Shown here piece after piece: positions 8,677 to 16,127 of a stretch of 44,292 nt of DNA (the first letter of the stretch is position 1; the number at the start of each line of letters is the position of its first letter). Below the pieces are notes generated by a model, which did no database searches, had not been told where the DNA came from, and saw only the letters and a list, made by a program, of their open reading frames with translations. The stretch spans positions 1 to 44,292 of the forward strand of contig QCFE01000012.1 of assembly GCA_003278425.1 (NCBI GenBank). The letters run 5' to 3'. Both the position numbers and the translations under genes were made by a program. This stretch comes from Prochlorococcus sp. AG-363-B11 (lineage in GTDB: Bacteria > Cyanobacteriota > Cyanobacteriia > PCC-6307 > Cyanobiaceae).

Positions 8677-10023
8677 GTGGCTTTTGTCCATTTGGGATGT
8701 GAAAAGAATCTTGTGGATACTGAACATATGATGGGTTTATTGGACCAAGGCGGATATCTGGTAAGTTCTAACCCTTCTGATGCATCGCTTGTAGTTGTTA
8801 ATACTTGCAGTTTCATTCAAGAAGCTAGAGAAGAGTCTGTTAGGGCATTAATTGGTTTAGCAGAAGATGGTAAAGAAATAATTATTGCTGGATGCCTTGC
8901 GCAACATTTTCAGGAGGAGTTGTTGCAGTCAATCCCAGAGGCAAAAGCGATTGTTGGCACTGGAGATTATCAACATATATTGAATGTTTTAAAGAGAATT
9001 GAGCAGGGTGAAATAGTCAATCAAGTTTCAAAAATACCAAAATTTGTTGGTGATGAAAAACTTCCTCGATATAGAACTAATGCTCAGGCTGTTGCATATG
9101 TAAAGGTAGCTGAAGGTTGTGATTATAGTTGTGCTTTTTGTATTATTCCTAAACTTCGTGGAAAGCAACGTAGTAGGACAATTGAATCAATTGTTTTAGA
9201 AGCTAAGAATCTGGCTGAGCAGGGGGTCAAGGAATTGATTTTGATTAGTCAAATAACTACTAATTATGGATTAGATATTTATGGTAGGCCTTGTCTTGGA
9301 GAACTTCTAAAAGCTCTTGGAGATGTTGATATACCTTGGATTAGAGTTCACTATGCTTACCCTACTGGTTTAACTCCAAATGTAATTACTGCTTTTAGAG
9401 ATATTCCTAATATAGTTCCTTATTTTGACTTGCCATTACAACATAGTCATCCTGAGATCCTTAGGTCTATGAACCGTCCTTGGCAGGCTAATTTGAATAC
9501 AAATTTGTTAAATAGAATTAGAGATCAAATACCAGATGCAATTTTTAGAACATCTTTAATTGTTGGCTTCCCTGGAGAAACAGAGTCACACTTTGAGCAT
9601 CTTGTTTCTTTTGTTAAAAAGGAAGAGTTTGATCATATTGGGGTTTTTACATTTTCTTCTGAAGCGGGAACTAAAGCTGCAAATTTGGATAATCAAATTC
9701 CTTTCAGTATTGCTCAGGCAAGAAAAGATAAAATAATTTCTATTCAACAGCCTATTGCTGCTATCAGAAATCAAAGCTGGGTTGGCCGTACTGCTGATGT
9801 ATTAATTGAAAGCAGGGATGATGACAATCGAGAGATTCTAGGCAGATGTTTTCGCTTTTCACCCGAAGTTGACGGTACGGTCAGAATCCTATTGACACCA
9901 GAAAATCATTATCTATCCCCAGGTATGATGATTCCTGGTTTGATTACTGGTTCAGAGTTATATGATTTGACTGCTGAGGTTATAGGCGCGAAAGAAATGG
10001 TTCAAGCAGAAAGAAGTAAATAA
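8677..10023 (+). CDS. rimO: Ribosomal protein S12 methylthiotransferase
   Basis: A 448-residue radical-SAM enzyme with two Fe-S clusters that adds a methylthio group to an aspartate of ribosomal protein S12. The N-terminal UPF0004 domain has cysteines at 8 (HLGCEKN), 44 (NTCSF) and 73 (AGCLAQ). The radical-SAM CxxxCxxC is at 148-155 ([11 protein letters not shown]). A C-terminal TRAM domain follows ([10 protein letters not shown] onward). HLGCEKN and NTCSFIQEA favour RimO over MiaB. The start is uncertain: GTG 8677 is the only standard start close to the conserved region, and the frame is open about 20 codons further upstream without ATG, GTG or TTG. Confidence 0.94.
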   Translation: MAFVHLGCEKNLVDTEHMMGLLDQGGYLVSSNPSDASLVVVNTCSFIQEAREESVRALIGLAEDGKEIIIAGCLAQHFQEELLQSIPEAKAIVGTGDYQHILNVLKRIEQGEIVNQVSKIPKFVGDEKLPRYRTNAQAVAYVKVAEGCDYSCAFCIIPKLRGKQRSRTIESIVLEAKNLAEQGVKELILISQITTNYGLDIYGRPCLGELLKALGDVDIPWIRVHYAYPTGLTPNVITAFRDIPNIVPYFDLPLQHSHPEILRSMNRPWQANLNTNLLNRIRDQIPDAIFRTSLIVGFPGETESHFEHLVSFVKKEEFDHIGVFTFSSEAGTKAANLDNQIPFSIAQARKDKIISIQQPIAAIRNQSWVGRTADVLIESRDDDNREILGRCFRFSPEVDGTVRILLTPENHYLSPGMMIPGLITGSELYDLTAEVIGAKEMVQAERSK

Positions 10024-10101
10024 TTTTGAAATTGAAAAATGATTAATTTTATAAGTTAATTTGCGGCTGACTCTAATGACTTTATCTATTTAAAAATAGT
10101 G

Positions 10102-10194
10102 CTAGATCAATTTAATAGCTTTTAAAATTTTGCTAATGGCAAAAGCTGCGCCTAGTCCTAGGCCAACAAGTCCAAAGTAAAACAAAATTCCCAT
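10102..10194 (-). CDS. petL: Probable cytochrome b6f subunit PetL (30 aa)
   Basis: A 30-codon minus-strand frame starts at ATG 10194, with GGAA just upstream, and ends at TAG 10102. The product is one membrane helix: MGILFYFGLVG, then LGLGAAFAISK, then ILKAIKLI. Length, a single N-terminal helix and the KLI-type C-terminus fit PetL, the small b6f subunit of about 30 residues. Small membrane peptides are easy to over-call, so the identity is a proposal. Support comes from the plausible start, the clean helix in otherwise noncoding DNA and the lack of any other reading for this gap. It converges with rimO. Confidence 0.55.
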   Translation of the reverse strand: MGILFYFGLVGLGLGAAFAISKILKAIKLI

Positions 10195-10268
10195 TTTCCA
10201 AGCAAAGATTTTCTTTATTACAACAGACCTAGGTACCTTTTGTGGTCATTTGGTTTGTTTTTTTATAG

Positions 10269-10670
10269 TTAGTCTTGAATGTAAGGTTTGCCATTGATTA
10301 AACAGTATTCAGCTTTTTGAAGTTCTCTTCCAAGGTAAAGCGCATGATCAAGCTTGCTTATTGGCAAAGGTTCCTTCGTTTCCGTTAATTTTATTCCAAT
10401 TTCTTTTGCTGTCTTTCCTTTAAAGACATTAATTGGAACTCGCTCTACTCCATTTTTACATTGGAGTATTTTTCCAGTATTGGGATCCCTTGCTATTCCC
10501 TTATCATCAATACTATTACTGAAATGCTGCACGATTAATTCATTTTGCTCTTGATTGACTTTAATTAAGAAATAGCCTTTCGGGTCCAAAGCAATATGCC
10601 TTGAAGAGTAGGAATCATCAATATCTTGGGAAAGCCTTTTCTTTTCTTTTGAGGAAATAATTCTGTTCAT
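10269..10670 (-). CDS. DUF4346 domain protein
   Basis: A 133-residue protein resembling the cyanobacterial DUF4346 family. Diagnostic stretches are LDPKGYFLIKVNQEQNELIV near the N-terminus, GKTAKEIGIKL in the middle and LDHALYLGRELQKAEYCL with terminal YIQD. Related domains occur at the C-terminus of some archaeal pterin-binding proteins, but no function is established here. It has no signal peptide or membrane helix, so it is probably cytoplasmic. The ATG at 10670 is used because the family-conserved region starts about 25 residues later. It precedes the probable petL on the same strand by 74 bp. Confidence 0.75.
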   Translation of the reverse strand: MNRIISSKEKKRLSQDIDDSYSSRHIALDPKGYFLIKVNQEQNELIVQHFSNSIDDKGIARDPNTGKILQCKNGVERVPINVFKGKTAKEIGIKLTETKEPLPISKLDHALYLGRELQKAEYCLINGKPYIQD

Positions 10671-11113
10671 CTTTTTAAATTACAAATTCGAGCATATTTC
10701 GACAAGCCGAGGTTTTTGAAAAGAAATAATTCTCTTTTTGTTGTATTTTGACAATTGTTAGTTGGAAAATATTTTACTTCTTTCCTAGAAGTTTATTTTT
10801 GACATTTATTAATTTAGATCTTATGAATATATTATTTACAGATTAGGCTTCATGAATGAATTTCCTTAAGATTAAGCTTTTTAGACTTATTAGTAAAATT
10901 AAATGTATTAATATAAGTGAAATATATATAATTATTAGATTTTTTTAACCCTCTTAGAGCAGTAAGCTCAATTACAAAAAATCTAAATAAATTTTTTGTT
11001 AACTTCATAATAAACTAGAGAAGATTTTTCCAACTGACTTATTAACGTTTGAAATTACCTCATTCTTAGTAAGGCTTTTATCTTAAATAGTTTTTATTTT
11101 CTAGAGACTTTTT
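10671..11113. other. 443-bp AT-rich gap without a recognised gene
   Basis: This is the longest gene-free stretch. It lies upstream of the DUF4346 gene and downstream of the FemAB-like gene, both on the minus strand. The only open frame noted is 30 codons (10856-10948, plus), with AT-driven composition and no family resemblance. It holds a perfect 11-bp inverted repeat with a nested smaller one (10935-10986). An unannotated small RNA or a terminator/promoter region is possible, but I cannot name one. Confidence 0.5.
10935..10986. repeat. Inverted repeat, 11-bp perfect arms with nested hairpin
   Basis: TTAGATTTTTT at 10935-10945 is the exact reverse complement of AAAAAATCTAA at 10976-10986. 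Inside, GAGC (10957-10960) and GCTC (10966-10969) form a second small stem around AGTAA. The A/T-rich outer stem, with T-runs on either strand, could act as a bidirectional terminator or as the end of a small RNA. The arms are seen directly; the function is unknown. Confidence 0.5.
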
Positions 11114-12274
11114 TTAAATTTGGAAAGGAGCTTTATCATTTATTGCATTAATTTCTTCCATGATTAACTTATTGATCTTAGGAAGTGATGTTTTTATGAT
11201 ATTATTCATATTTGCGTTGTACCATCTATGTAAGCTGAAGCAGGGAATTGCTTGAAAACCTCTTCTAATTTTATGATTACCTCCTGCACCTGGATCAAAC
11301 TTCTGTATACCTTTTTTGATAGCCCAGGAAATTGGAGAGTAATAGCAAAGTTCAAAATGTAAATTCTGTATTTCTTCTTTACTCCCCCAATACCTACCCC
11401 AAAGCATTTCCGAATTGGTTAGACAAAGAGACATTGCTACTGGTTTTTTATTATCCCCTCTGTGGGCATTGAATAAGACAATGTTTTCTTTAAGGCTTTT
11501 ATTTTCTAATTGTTCAAAAAACTGATTGGTTAAATACTTGCTTCCCCACTCTCCCCATCGAGCACAATGATTCTCATAGAAATCGTGCATTATTCGAAGC
11601 ATTTTTAGGTCAATATCATCATTGGTTAAGACTGAAATTATTAAATTAGACTTTTTAATTGACTTTCGCTCTCTTTTTATATTCCTACGTTGATTAGAGT
11701 TGAATCTTTGAAGGTAATCGTCAAAAGTCTTCTCCCCTATGGAACTCCATAGACTGTGCCTGTTTATCCAAGCTAAACAATTTCCTGATTCTCCATATTT
11801 CTTCCAAGTTGGATCTACATATAAAAAATTACAGCTTAGAATTTTATTCTTAATGGCAAAGTCATCAATAACCTTAAGAATTATTTTTGTGAACTCTTCT
11901 TCATCTTTACCCTTTGCTATGAAAAAGCGATAACCTTCTATCGGACTTAGTGGACTCATTCCAATTAGTTTTGGGTAATACTGTAGCCCTAATTGTATAG
12001 ATAGTTTGACAAATATATTATCAAAAATAAACTCTCCATAACTATGACTTTTTAAATAGAGAGGTGCTAGAGCTACTATTTTATTATTTTCCCAGAGTGT
12101 TAAATGTATTGCCTGCCAACCGTACTTAGGAGATATACTCTCTGATTTTTCTAGAGCATATAACCAATTCCAGTTATAAAAAGGAAGATAACGTTTATCT
12201 ATAAGAGCGTTCCACTGATTCTCTGAAATTTCTTTAATTGATTTATGCCAGCAAGCCTTAATTTGATACTTCAA
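11114..12274 (-). CDS. FemAB-like / DUF482 GNAT-fold acyltransferase
   Basis: A 386-residue protein of the FemAB-like family once labelled peptidoglycan biosynthesis/recognition (PF04339, DUF482). Conserved landmarks are LPFYNWNWLYALEKS near residue 30, the central FNSNQRRNIKRERKSI motif, and the C-terminal LCYYSPISWAIKKGIQKFDPGAGGNHKIRRGF segment. Members have two GNAT-like halves, and the natural substrate is not established. There is no signal peptide. Its start overlaps the stop of the RibD-like gene by 4 bp (12271-12274), so translation is coupled and this is the last gene of a three-gene operon. A link to the pterin/flavin-like genes upstream may be only transcriptional. Confidence 0.82.
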   Translation of the reverse strand: MKYQIKACWHKSIKEISENQWNALIDKRYLPFYNWNWLYALEKSESISPKYGWQAIHLTLWENNKIVALAPLYLKSHSYGEFIFDNIFVKLSIQLGLQYYPKLIGMSPLSPIEGYRFFIAKGKDEEEFTKIILKVIDDFAIKNKILSCNFLYVDPTWKKYGESGNCLAWINRHSLWSSIGEKTFDDYLQRFNSNQRRNIKRERKSIKKSNLIISVLTNDDIDLKMLRIMHDFYENHCARWGEWGSKYLTNQFFEQLENKSLKENIVLFNAHRGDNKKPVAMSLCLTNSEMLWGRYWGSKEEIQNLHFELCYYSPISWAIKKGIQKFDPGAGGNHKIRRGFQAIPCFSLHRWYNANMNNIIKTSLPKINKLIMEEINAINDKAPFQI

Positions 12275-12942
12275 GTTCTATTCCTTAGGTATTTAAGTAG
12301 CACTTCACTCCCACCTAAGTTTAGAGCATCTTCTAATTCCCAAGCATTTTCCTTGGTTAAGCCTATTGGTAAATTATTCATTGTTAAAGATGTCCAGCTA
12401 TATTTACCTGAAAGTATTCGAGGTACGAAAGTTAGCTGCAGTTCATCAATTTTATCTTCTAGTAAAAGTGATGTAATTAGTTTGGTTCCTCCAAGAAGGA
12501 CAATTTTTGAAAAACCTTCTTTTTTTAACTCATTTAGTGTTTCCCCCCAAGTTCTACTCATCAATAATTGATTGTCGAACGGTTTTGATATTAGCTTTGA
12601 CATTTTATTTGGAGATAAAAGCCATTTTTCTAAGGGTTGTTTAAAAAATTTCCATGAACTGTCAAATGCCCCATGTTTGCTAACTATCAAAGAAACAGGT
12701 TGAGGTGATCGCCCATCTTGTCTTCGTTGCTTAATTAACCCTTTGTTATGAATGAGACACGTGCTTTGGTGAATGCTTAATGTCGTTCTCCCCATTAAGG
12801 TCGCATCAGCCCATGCTAAAGCTTCTTCTAATATTTTGCGATCTCCTTCTTTCCCTAAATTGGCTTTACCTCCAGATGATAAGGCAAGTCGACCATCAAG
12901 ACTAATTGCTATTACTAAACGTACCCTTGGTAAATTTAACAA
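12271..12942 (-). CDS. RibD C-terminal-type (pyrimidine/DHFR-like) reductase
   Basis: A 223-residue stand-alone reductase domain, without the deaminase domain of full-length RibD. The N-terminus PRVRLVIAISLDGRLA and the following DATLMGRTTL are typical of the RibD_C/DHFR-like fold. Later VLLGGTKLITSLLLEDKIDELQL is the NADPH-site and family end motif. It could reduce the riboflavin pathway intermediate or a pterin-like substrate. It starts 3 bp after the stop of the PTPS-like gene, and its stop overlaps the FemAB-like start. The pairing with a PTPS-like gene leaves a pterin role open. A full-length RibD elsewhere would argue that this copy does something else. Confidence 0.85.
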   Translation of the reverse strand: MLNLPRVRLVIAISLDGRLALSSGGKANLGKEGDRKILEEALAWADATLMGRTTLSIHQSTCLIHNKGLIKQRRQDGRSPQPVSLIVSKHGAFDSSWKFFKQPLEKWLLSPNKMSKLISKPFDNQLLMSRTWGETLNELKKEGFSKIVLLGGTKLITSLLLEDKIDELQLTFVPRILSGKYSWTSLTMNNLPIGLTKENAWELEDALNLGGSEVLLKYLRNRT

Positions 12943-12945
12943 TTT

Positions 12946-13854
12946 TTAGATGGATTTATTTATCTTTAAATTTTCTATATTGTGAGTGTCTGCATAGATT
13001 TCTGCAGCATTATTAGGACTTTCTTGTAGTCGAATTTTATGTAGATTTGCTCCTATTGCTTGGATGGGCTCTTTTAATTTGTCAGCGATATGAAGAGCAA
13101 TATTTTCTGCTGTAGGTACACAAGTAGAAAAATGTTCTATGTCTTTATTGAGAAAAGTATGATCAAAAGGTTCGATTATCAATTCATCAACTAATTTTTG
13201 GAGTGAGCTAAGATCGCAAATCATTCCAGTGCGAGAATCAATTATTCCTCTAACGGTTATATCAACAAGGTAGTTGTGACCATGACCATGAGGTCTTGCA
13301 CATTTCCCATATATTATTTCATTCTCTTTTTGAGAAAGTTCTTCTCTAGCTAAGCGGTGTGCTGCAGCAAAGTGACTTCTAATAGTTAGGAAAGCTTCCA
13401 TATTTTCACCTAGATAGTCAGCCCATAAGTTGGTTTGTTCATATAGCCTAAGAGACTTTAAGGGTAAATGACATTGTAACCTTGTCCAGATTACTCGTGT
13501 TAAAGCCTCTGTCGTTGGTAAGCAGCCTTTTGAGTTTGTCATATCAAACTCAGGCCATGTTTCATTGAGAAAGCGAAAATCAAGTTGCTTGGTTACTTCT
13601 TCCTTAATTGCATGTTTTACTTCAGAAAGATTTAGGACCATTCCATCCTCATCAAGAGTTCCATCCATGGAGACAATTAATTCATAGTTGTGTCCATGCC
13701 CTGGAGCGATTGCACATGCTCCAAACCATTTTGAATTATCATCAGCTGATAATTCAGGTAGCCAGTATCTATGGCTAGCGCTGAATAAAGCTCGACGGGT
13801 AATTACACAACGTCGACCTTTGCCATGTTTTCTTTGAGATGTGATTTCCTTCAT
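12946..13854 (-). CDS. Tandem 6-pyruvoyl-tetrahydropterin synthase / QueD-like protein
   Basis: A 302-residue protein made of two PTPS/QueD domains, about twice the usual 120-140 residues. Domain 1 (about 20-145) has H28, C47 and GHGH ligands H53/H55. Domain 2 (about 157-290) has H166, C185 and H191/H193. Both therefore keep the zinc histidines and the catalytic-type Cys. The catalytic Asp-His pair is intact only in domain 2 (FDHTFLN, D231-H232); domain 1 reads LDFRFLN, with Phe93 in place of His. Domain 1 may be structural or have altered chemistry. Products could be tetrahydropterin or the queuosine precursor. It is first in the operon with the RibD-type reductase and diverges from aroK. 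Confidence 0.88.
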   Translation of the reverse strand: MKEITSQRKHGKGRRCVITRRALFSASHRYWLPELSADDNSKWFGACAIAPGHGHNYELIVSMDGTLDEDGMVLNLSEVKHAIKEEVTKQLDFRFLNETWPEFDMTNSKGCLPTTEALTRVIWTRLQCHLPLKSLRLYEQTNLWADYLGENMEAFLTIRSHFAAAHRLAREELSQKENEIIYGKCARPHGHGHNYLVDITVRGIIDSRTGMICDLSSLQKLVDELIIEPFDHTFLNKDIEHFSTCVPTAENIALHIADKLKEPIQAIGANLHKIRLQESPNNAAEIYADTHNIENLKINKSI

Positions 13855-13887
13855 TCTGTTTTCACATCAATGAAAATATTGTAATTA

Positions 13888-13916
13888 ATTCTTCTCCAAT
13901 TTGTTTTCTGAAGAAT
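13888..13916 (+). promoter_or_regulatory. Hairpin just before the aroK start
   Basis: ATTCTTC (13888-13894) and GAAGAAT (13910-13916) are exact inverted repeats with a 15-nt loop. They end 3 nt before the aroK ATG at 13920. The second arm contains the only Shine-Dalgarno-like purine run (GAAGAA). It could modulate translation, or be chance in an AT-rich region. Confidence 0.25.
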
Positions 13917-13919
13917 CTT

Positions 13920-14483
13920 ATGAACTCTAATGAGCTAAGTCACATTTTAGGAGGACGTATTATTTATCTTGTTGGGATGATGGGTTCTGGTAAATCTTCG
14001 ACAGGACCATACCTTGCTAAATCACTGGGATATAGCTTTATTGATCAGGATGATTTGATTGAGAAAGTTACAAAACTATCTATTGAGGAGATTTTTCAAC
14101 AAGAAGGAGAAAGCGTTTTCCGTAGTATTGAAACTCAAGTTATTAAAGAAATTGGCACAAGACATTCTCTTGTAGTGGCTACTGGAGGTGGTGTTGTTAC
14201 GTGCATTGAAAACTGGGGTATTTTGCATCAAGGCATAGTGATCTGGATTAATCCTAGTAGAGATAATTTAATTGAAAGATTAAAAGATGATTCATATAAG
14301 CGCCCTTTATTAGGAAGGGATACTCTTATTCCATCATTAGATAAATTAATAAAAGAACGCCATTGCTTTTATTCAGAGTCTGACTTAAATATCTCAGTGA
14401 ATAAAGAAACTCCTGAAGAAGTAGCTCAATTAATTTTGAAAGAATTGTCAGTCAAGCTTCATACTAAAAATTCCCATTTGTAA
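13920..14483 (+). CDS. aroK: Shikimate kinase
   Basis: A 187-residue P-loop kinase that phosphorylates shikimate at the 3-hydroxyl in the chorismate pathway. Visible are the Walker A loop GMMGSGKSS (19-27), the shikimate-binding FIDQDDLIE, the FRSIETQVIKE arginine/glutamate region, the ATGGGVV glycine loop and the lid arginine in KRPLLGRD. Length is close to the usual 170-190. The first 12 residues precede the conserved core, so an internal start is conceivable, but ATG 13920 is the natural one. Its 3' end overlaps the end of the convergent CRR7-like gene by 20 bp. Confidence 0.95.
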   Translation: MNSNELSHILGGRIIYLVGMMGSGKSSTGPYLAKSLGYSFIDQDDLIEKVTKLSIEEIFQQEGESVFRSIETQVIKEIGTRHSLVVATGGGVVTCIENWGILHQGIVIWINPSRDNLIERLKDDSYKRPLLGRDTLIPSLDKLIKERHCFYSESDLNISVNKETPEEVAQLILKELSVKLHTKNSHL

Positions 14484-14727
14484 GACGAATTGCAAACCAT
14501 TCTAATTTAAAACCTGGTCTTATTTCAAGATCACATGATGTATCAAGAAGTCTTTCTGCAGCTGATCGTGTGGAAGGCTCATTTTGTAAATCCTCAGGTA
14601 GATTATCCATTTTGTTCAGCCATTCTTCAATCCATTGAAGAGTTTCTTCTGCTGTAAGAAATTGTTCGTTTTTGCATGGCTCCATTACTAAATAATTTTC
14701 ACAATCTCTAATTATTGGATTAGTCAT
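14464..14727 (-). CDS. CRR7-like NDH-associated protein
   Basis: An 87-residue product resembling CRR7 (chlororespiratory reduction 7), a factor for NDH-1 complex assembly or stability. Family traits seen are YLVMEP near the start, EQFLTAEETLQWIEEWL, the LPEDLQN segment, and AAERLLDTSCDLEI followed by a Trp-rich end (LEWFAIRL). The frame is open to an ATG at 14766, which would overlap the GST gene by 26 bp. ATG 14727 is chosen because it gives the family N-terminus (MTNPIIRD) and leaves a 13-bp gap after the GST stop. It has no membrane helix. Its last 20 bp overlap the convergent aroK. Confidence 0.75.
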   Translation of the reverse strand: MTNPIIRDCENYLVMEPCKNEQFLTAEETLQWIEEWLNKMDNLPEDLQNEPSTRSAAERLLDTSCDLEIRPGFKLEWFAIRLTNGNF

Positions 14728-14740
14728 ATATTTTAGTGAT

Positions 14741-15466
14741 TTACATTTCTGCAGGATCTTTTTCAAGGAGAAGTTGCTCTAGATTATCTCTCCAATGAAA
14801 AAGAGGCTCTAAGATCGGATTGTCCTTATATCCAGGACAGCCTTTCCCGACAAGGCTTTGTCCTGAGGAAGCCGGAAAATAAAGTAGTGATAGTTGAGAT
14901 GCAACTGCTATATCTGCAATACTCAAGGAATTTCCAACTAGCCACTTATTATGGCTAACTAAATCGGATATTTTTTCAAGGCTTTTGAGTAATGTAGCGC
15001 TTTTTTCAGTATTGAGTGTTTGAGATAAACCATTCATGAGTTCACATGGGAGATTATTTATCAAGCCTTTTATGGATTTAGGGAAATCTTCAGGTAAGAG
15101 AGCTTCTCTTAGTGATGGGTCAATTGCGGCAGTCTTAATAAGTTCCATGCGAACATATTTTGCCAAAGTCGTGTCTGCCCAATTTTCTATAATGTGGGCA
15201 GTTGTAGATTCCTGCTGATTTTCAGGTAATAATTTTGGCTCTTCTGTAATATTTTCTAGATATTCAATTATTGCACTTGAATCTGTAATTACATGTTCTC
15301 CATCTTTTAACACTGGTACTTTTCTTTGCCCGGAAAGCTTGAAAACGTTGACCTGCCCTAAGCCAGGAACAATTTCAATGGTTCTGTAGCTCATTTTTTT
15401 TATCTGAAGGACCATGCGGACTTTCAGGCAAAAAGTAGAATGCTGAAATTGGTATAGTTCCAACAT
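14741..15466 (-). CDS. Glutathione S-transferase family protein
   Basis: A 241-residue two-domain GST-like protein. The thioredoxin-fold N-terminus has LYQFQHSTFCLKVRMVL, with Ser/Cys in the catalytic region, followed by the cis-Pro motif RKVPVLKDG and ITDSSAIIEYLE for the glutathione gamma-glutamyl group. The helical C-terminal domain carries the capping-box-like SLSIADIAVASQL. The specific substrate is unknown; maleylacetoacetate isomerase-like or stringent-starvation-like roles cannot be separated. It probably shares a transcript with the CRR7-like gene, whose start lies 13 bp past its stop. Confidence 0.85.
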   Translation of the reverse strand: MLELYQFQHSTFCLKVRMVLQIKKMSYRTIEIVPGLGQVNVFKLSGQRKVPVLKDGEHVITDSSAIIEYLENITEEPKLLPENQQESTTAHIIENWADTTLAKYVRMELIKTAAIDPSLREALLPEDFPKSIKGLINNLPCELMNGLSQTLNTEKSATLLKSLEKISDLVSHNKWLVGNSLSIADIAVASQLSLLYFPASSGQSLVGKGCPGYKDNPILEPLFHWRDNLEQLLLEKDPAEM

Positions 15467-15525
15467 AAAGTTTTTAAGTCAAAATAGATCAGAATAGCTA
15501 TTAAGGATATTGAATAGCGACAAAA

Positions 15526-15732
15526 ATGGGTGAGTTTTTTTCTAATGTTTCTAGATATCCTAAATATCTCATAACAATAATTCTTGGAGTTTTTGCTGCT
15601 TTTCTTGAACCATTAATACGGCGAAGCAAAAACCCTATTACAGCTATATCGTTAATTGGTGCTTTGATTAGTGGTCTTTTGACTCTGGTCTTTATTGTTA
15701 GAGGAATGGTTTTCCCATCATCTTTGCTGTAG
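15526..15732 (+). CDS. DUF751 small membrane protein (Ycf33-like)
   Basis: A 68-residue protein with an amphipathic N-terminus ([12 protein letters not shown]) and two hydrophobic segments (about 14-26 and 38-62). This matches DUF751, a cyanobacterial/plastid family related to Ycf33. Function is unknown. ATG 15526 is followed directly by the conserved FF-NVSRYP motif, so the start is secure. The rbfA ATG lies 2 bp after its stop, so the two are co-translated in the run DUF751-rbfA-GH3-hemD. A minus-strand frame through the same DNA is antisense to it and not favoured. Confidence 0.82.
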   Translation: MGEFFSNVSRYPKYLITIILGVFAAFLEPLIRRSKNPITAISLIGALISGLLTLVFIVRGMVFPSSLL

Positions 15733-15734
15733 TT

Positions 15735-16127
15735 ATGGCTCAAAGTAGACGTGTTGAAAAAGTTGCTGCACTTATTCGAAAGGAGATGAGCCACCTTTTA
15801 TTAAATGGGCTTAGAGATCATCGTATTCAGTCAACAATGATTACTATTACAGACGTTGAGGTCTCTGGCGATTTACAACATTGCAAGATTTTTGTGAGTA
15901 TTTTTGGGAATACAGATCAAAGAAATGCAGTTTTTTCGGAATTAGAAGCTTCTCAAGTTTTTCTCAAAGGTGAATTAGGGAGAAGATTGCAAATGCGCAG
16001 AGCGCCAGAAGTTGTTTTCAAGTTAGATAGAGGAATGGAGAAAGGAACTTCTGTGCTTGATCTTTTAGGTCAACTAGAAGATGAGCGAAAAGCAAAAAAT
16101 ACTGATTTGTCAGAAAAACAAGTTTAA
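15735..16127 (+). CDS. rbfA: Ribosome-binding factor A
   Basis: A 130-residue KH-type protein needed for late 30S maturation, acting near the 5' helix of 16S rRNA. Family signatures are [18 protein letters not shown] at the N-terminus, the central [20 protein letters not shown] and the C-terminal [24 protein letters not shown]. Length is normal. It follows DUF751 by 2 bp. The longest frame of the downstream GH3 gene would begin inside rbfA, though a TTG at 16129 just past the rbfA stop is an alternative. Confidence 0.95.
   Translation: MAQSRRVEKVAALIRKEMSHLLLNGLRDHRIQSTMITITDVEVSGDLQHCKIFVSIFGNTDQRNAVFSELEASQVFLKGELGRRLQMRRAPEVVFKLDRGMEKGTSVLDLLGQLEDERKAKNTDLSEKQV

Noticed and set aside
10856-10948. 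30-codon plus-strand frame in the 443-bp gap
   Set aside because: Its composition (Ile/Lys/Phe-rich) is what AT-rich noncoding DNA gives by chance. It has no Shine-Dalgarno or family pattern, and it ends inside the inverted repeat.
12245-12571. 108-codon plus-strand frame across the RibD-like/FemAB-like junction
   Set aside because: Covers the coupled start/stop of two well-supported minus-strand genes and shows no family pattern.
15501-15794. 97-codon minus-strand frame over DUF751 and the start of rbfA
   Set aside because: The plus-strand DUF751 and rbfA genes have recognised family sequences and perfect spacing; this is their shadow.
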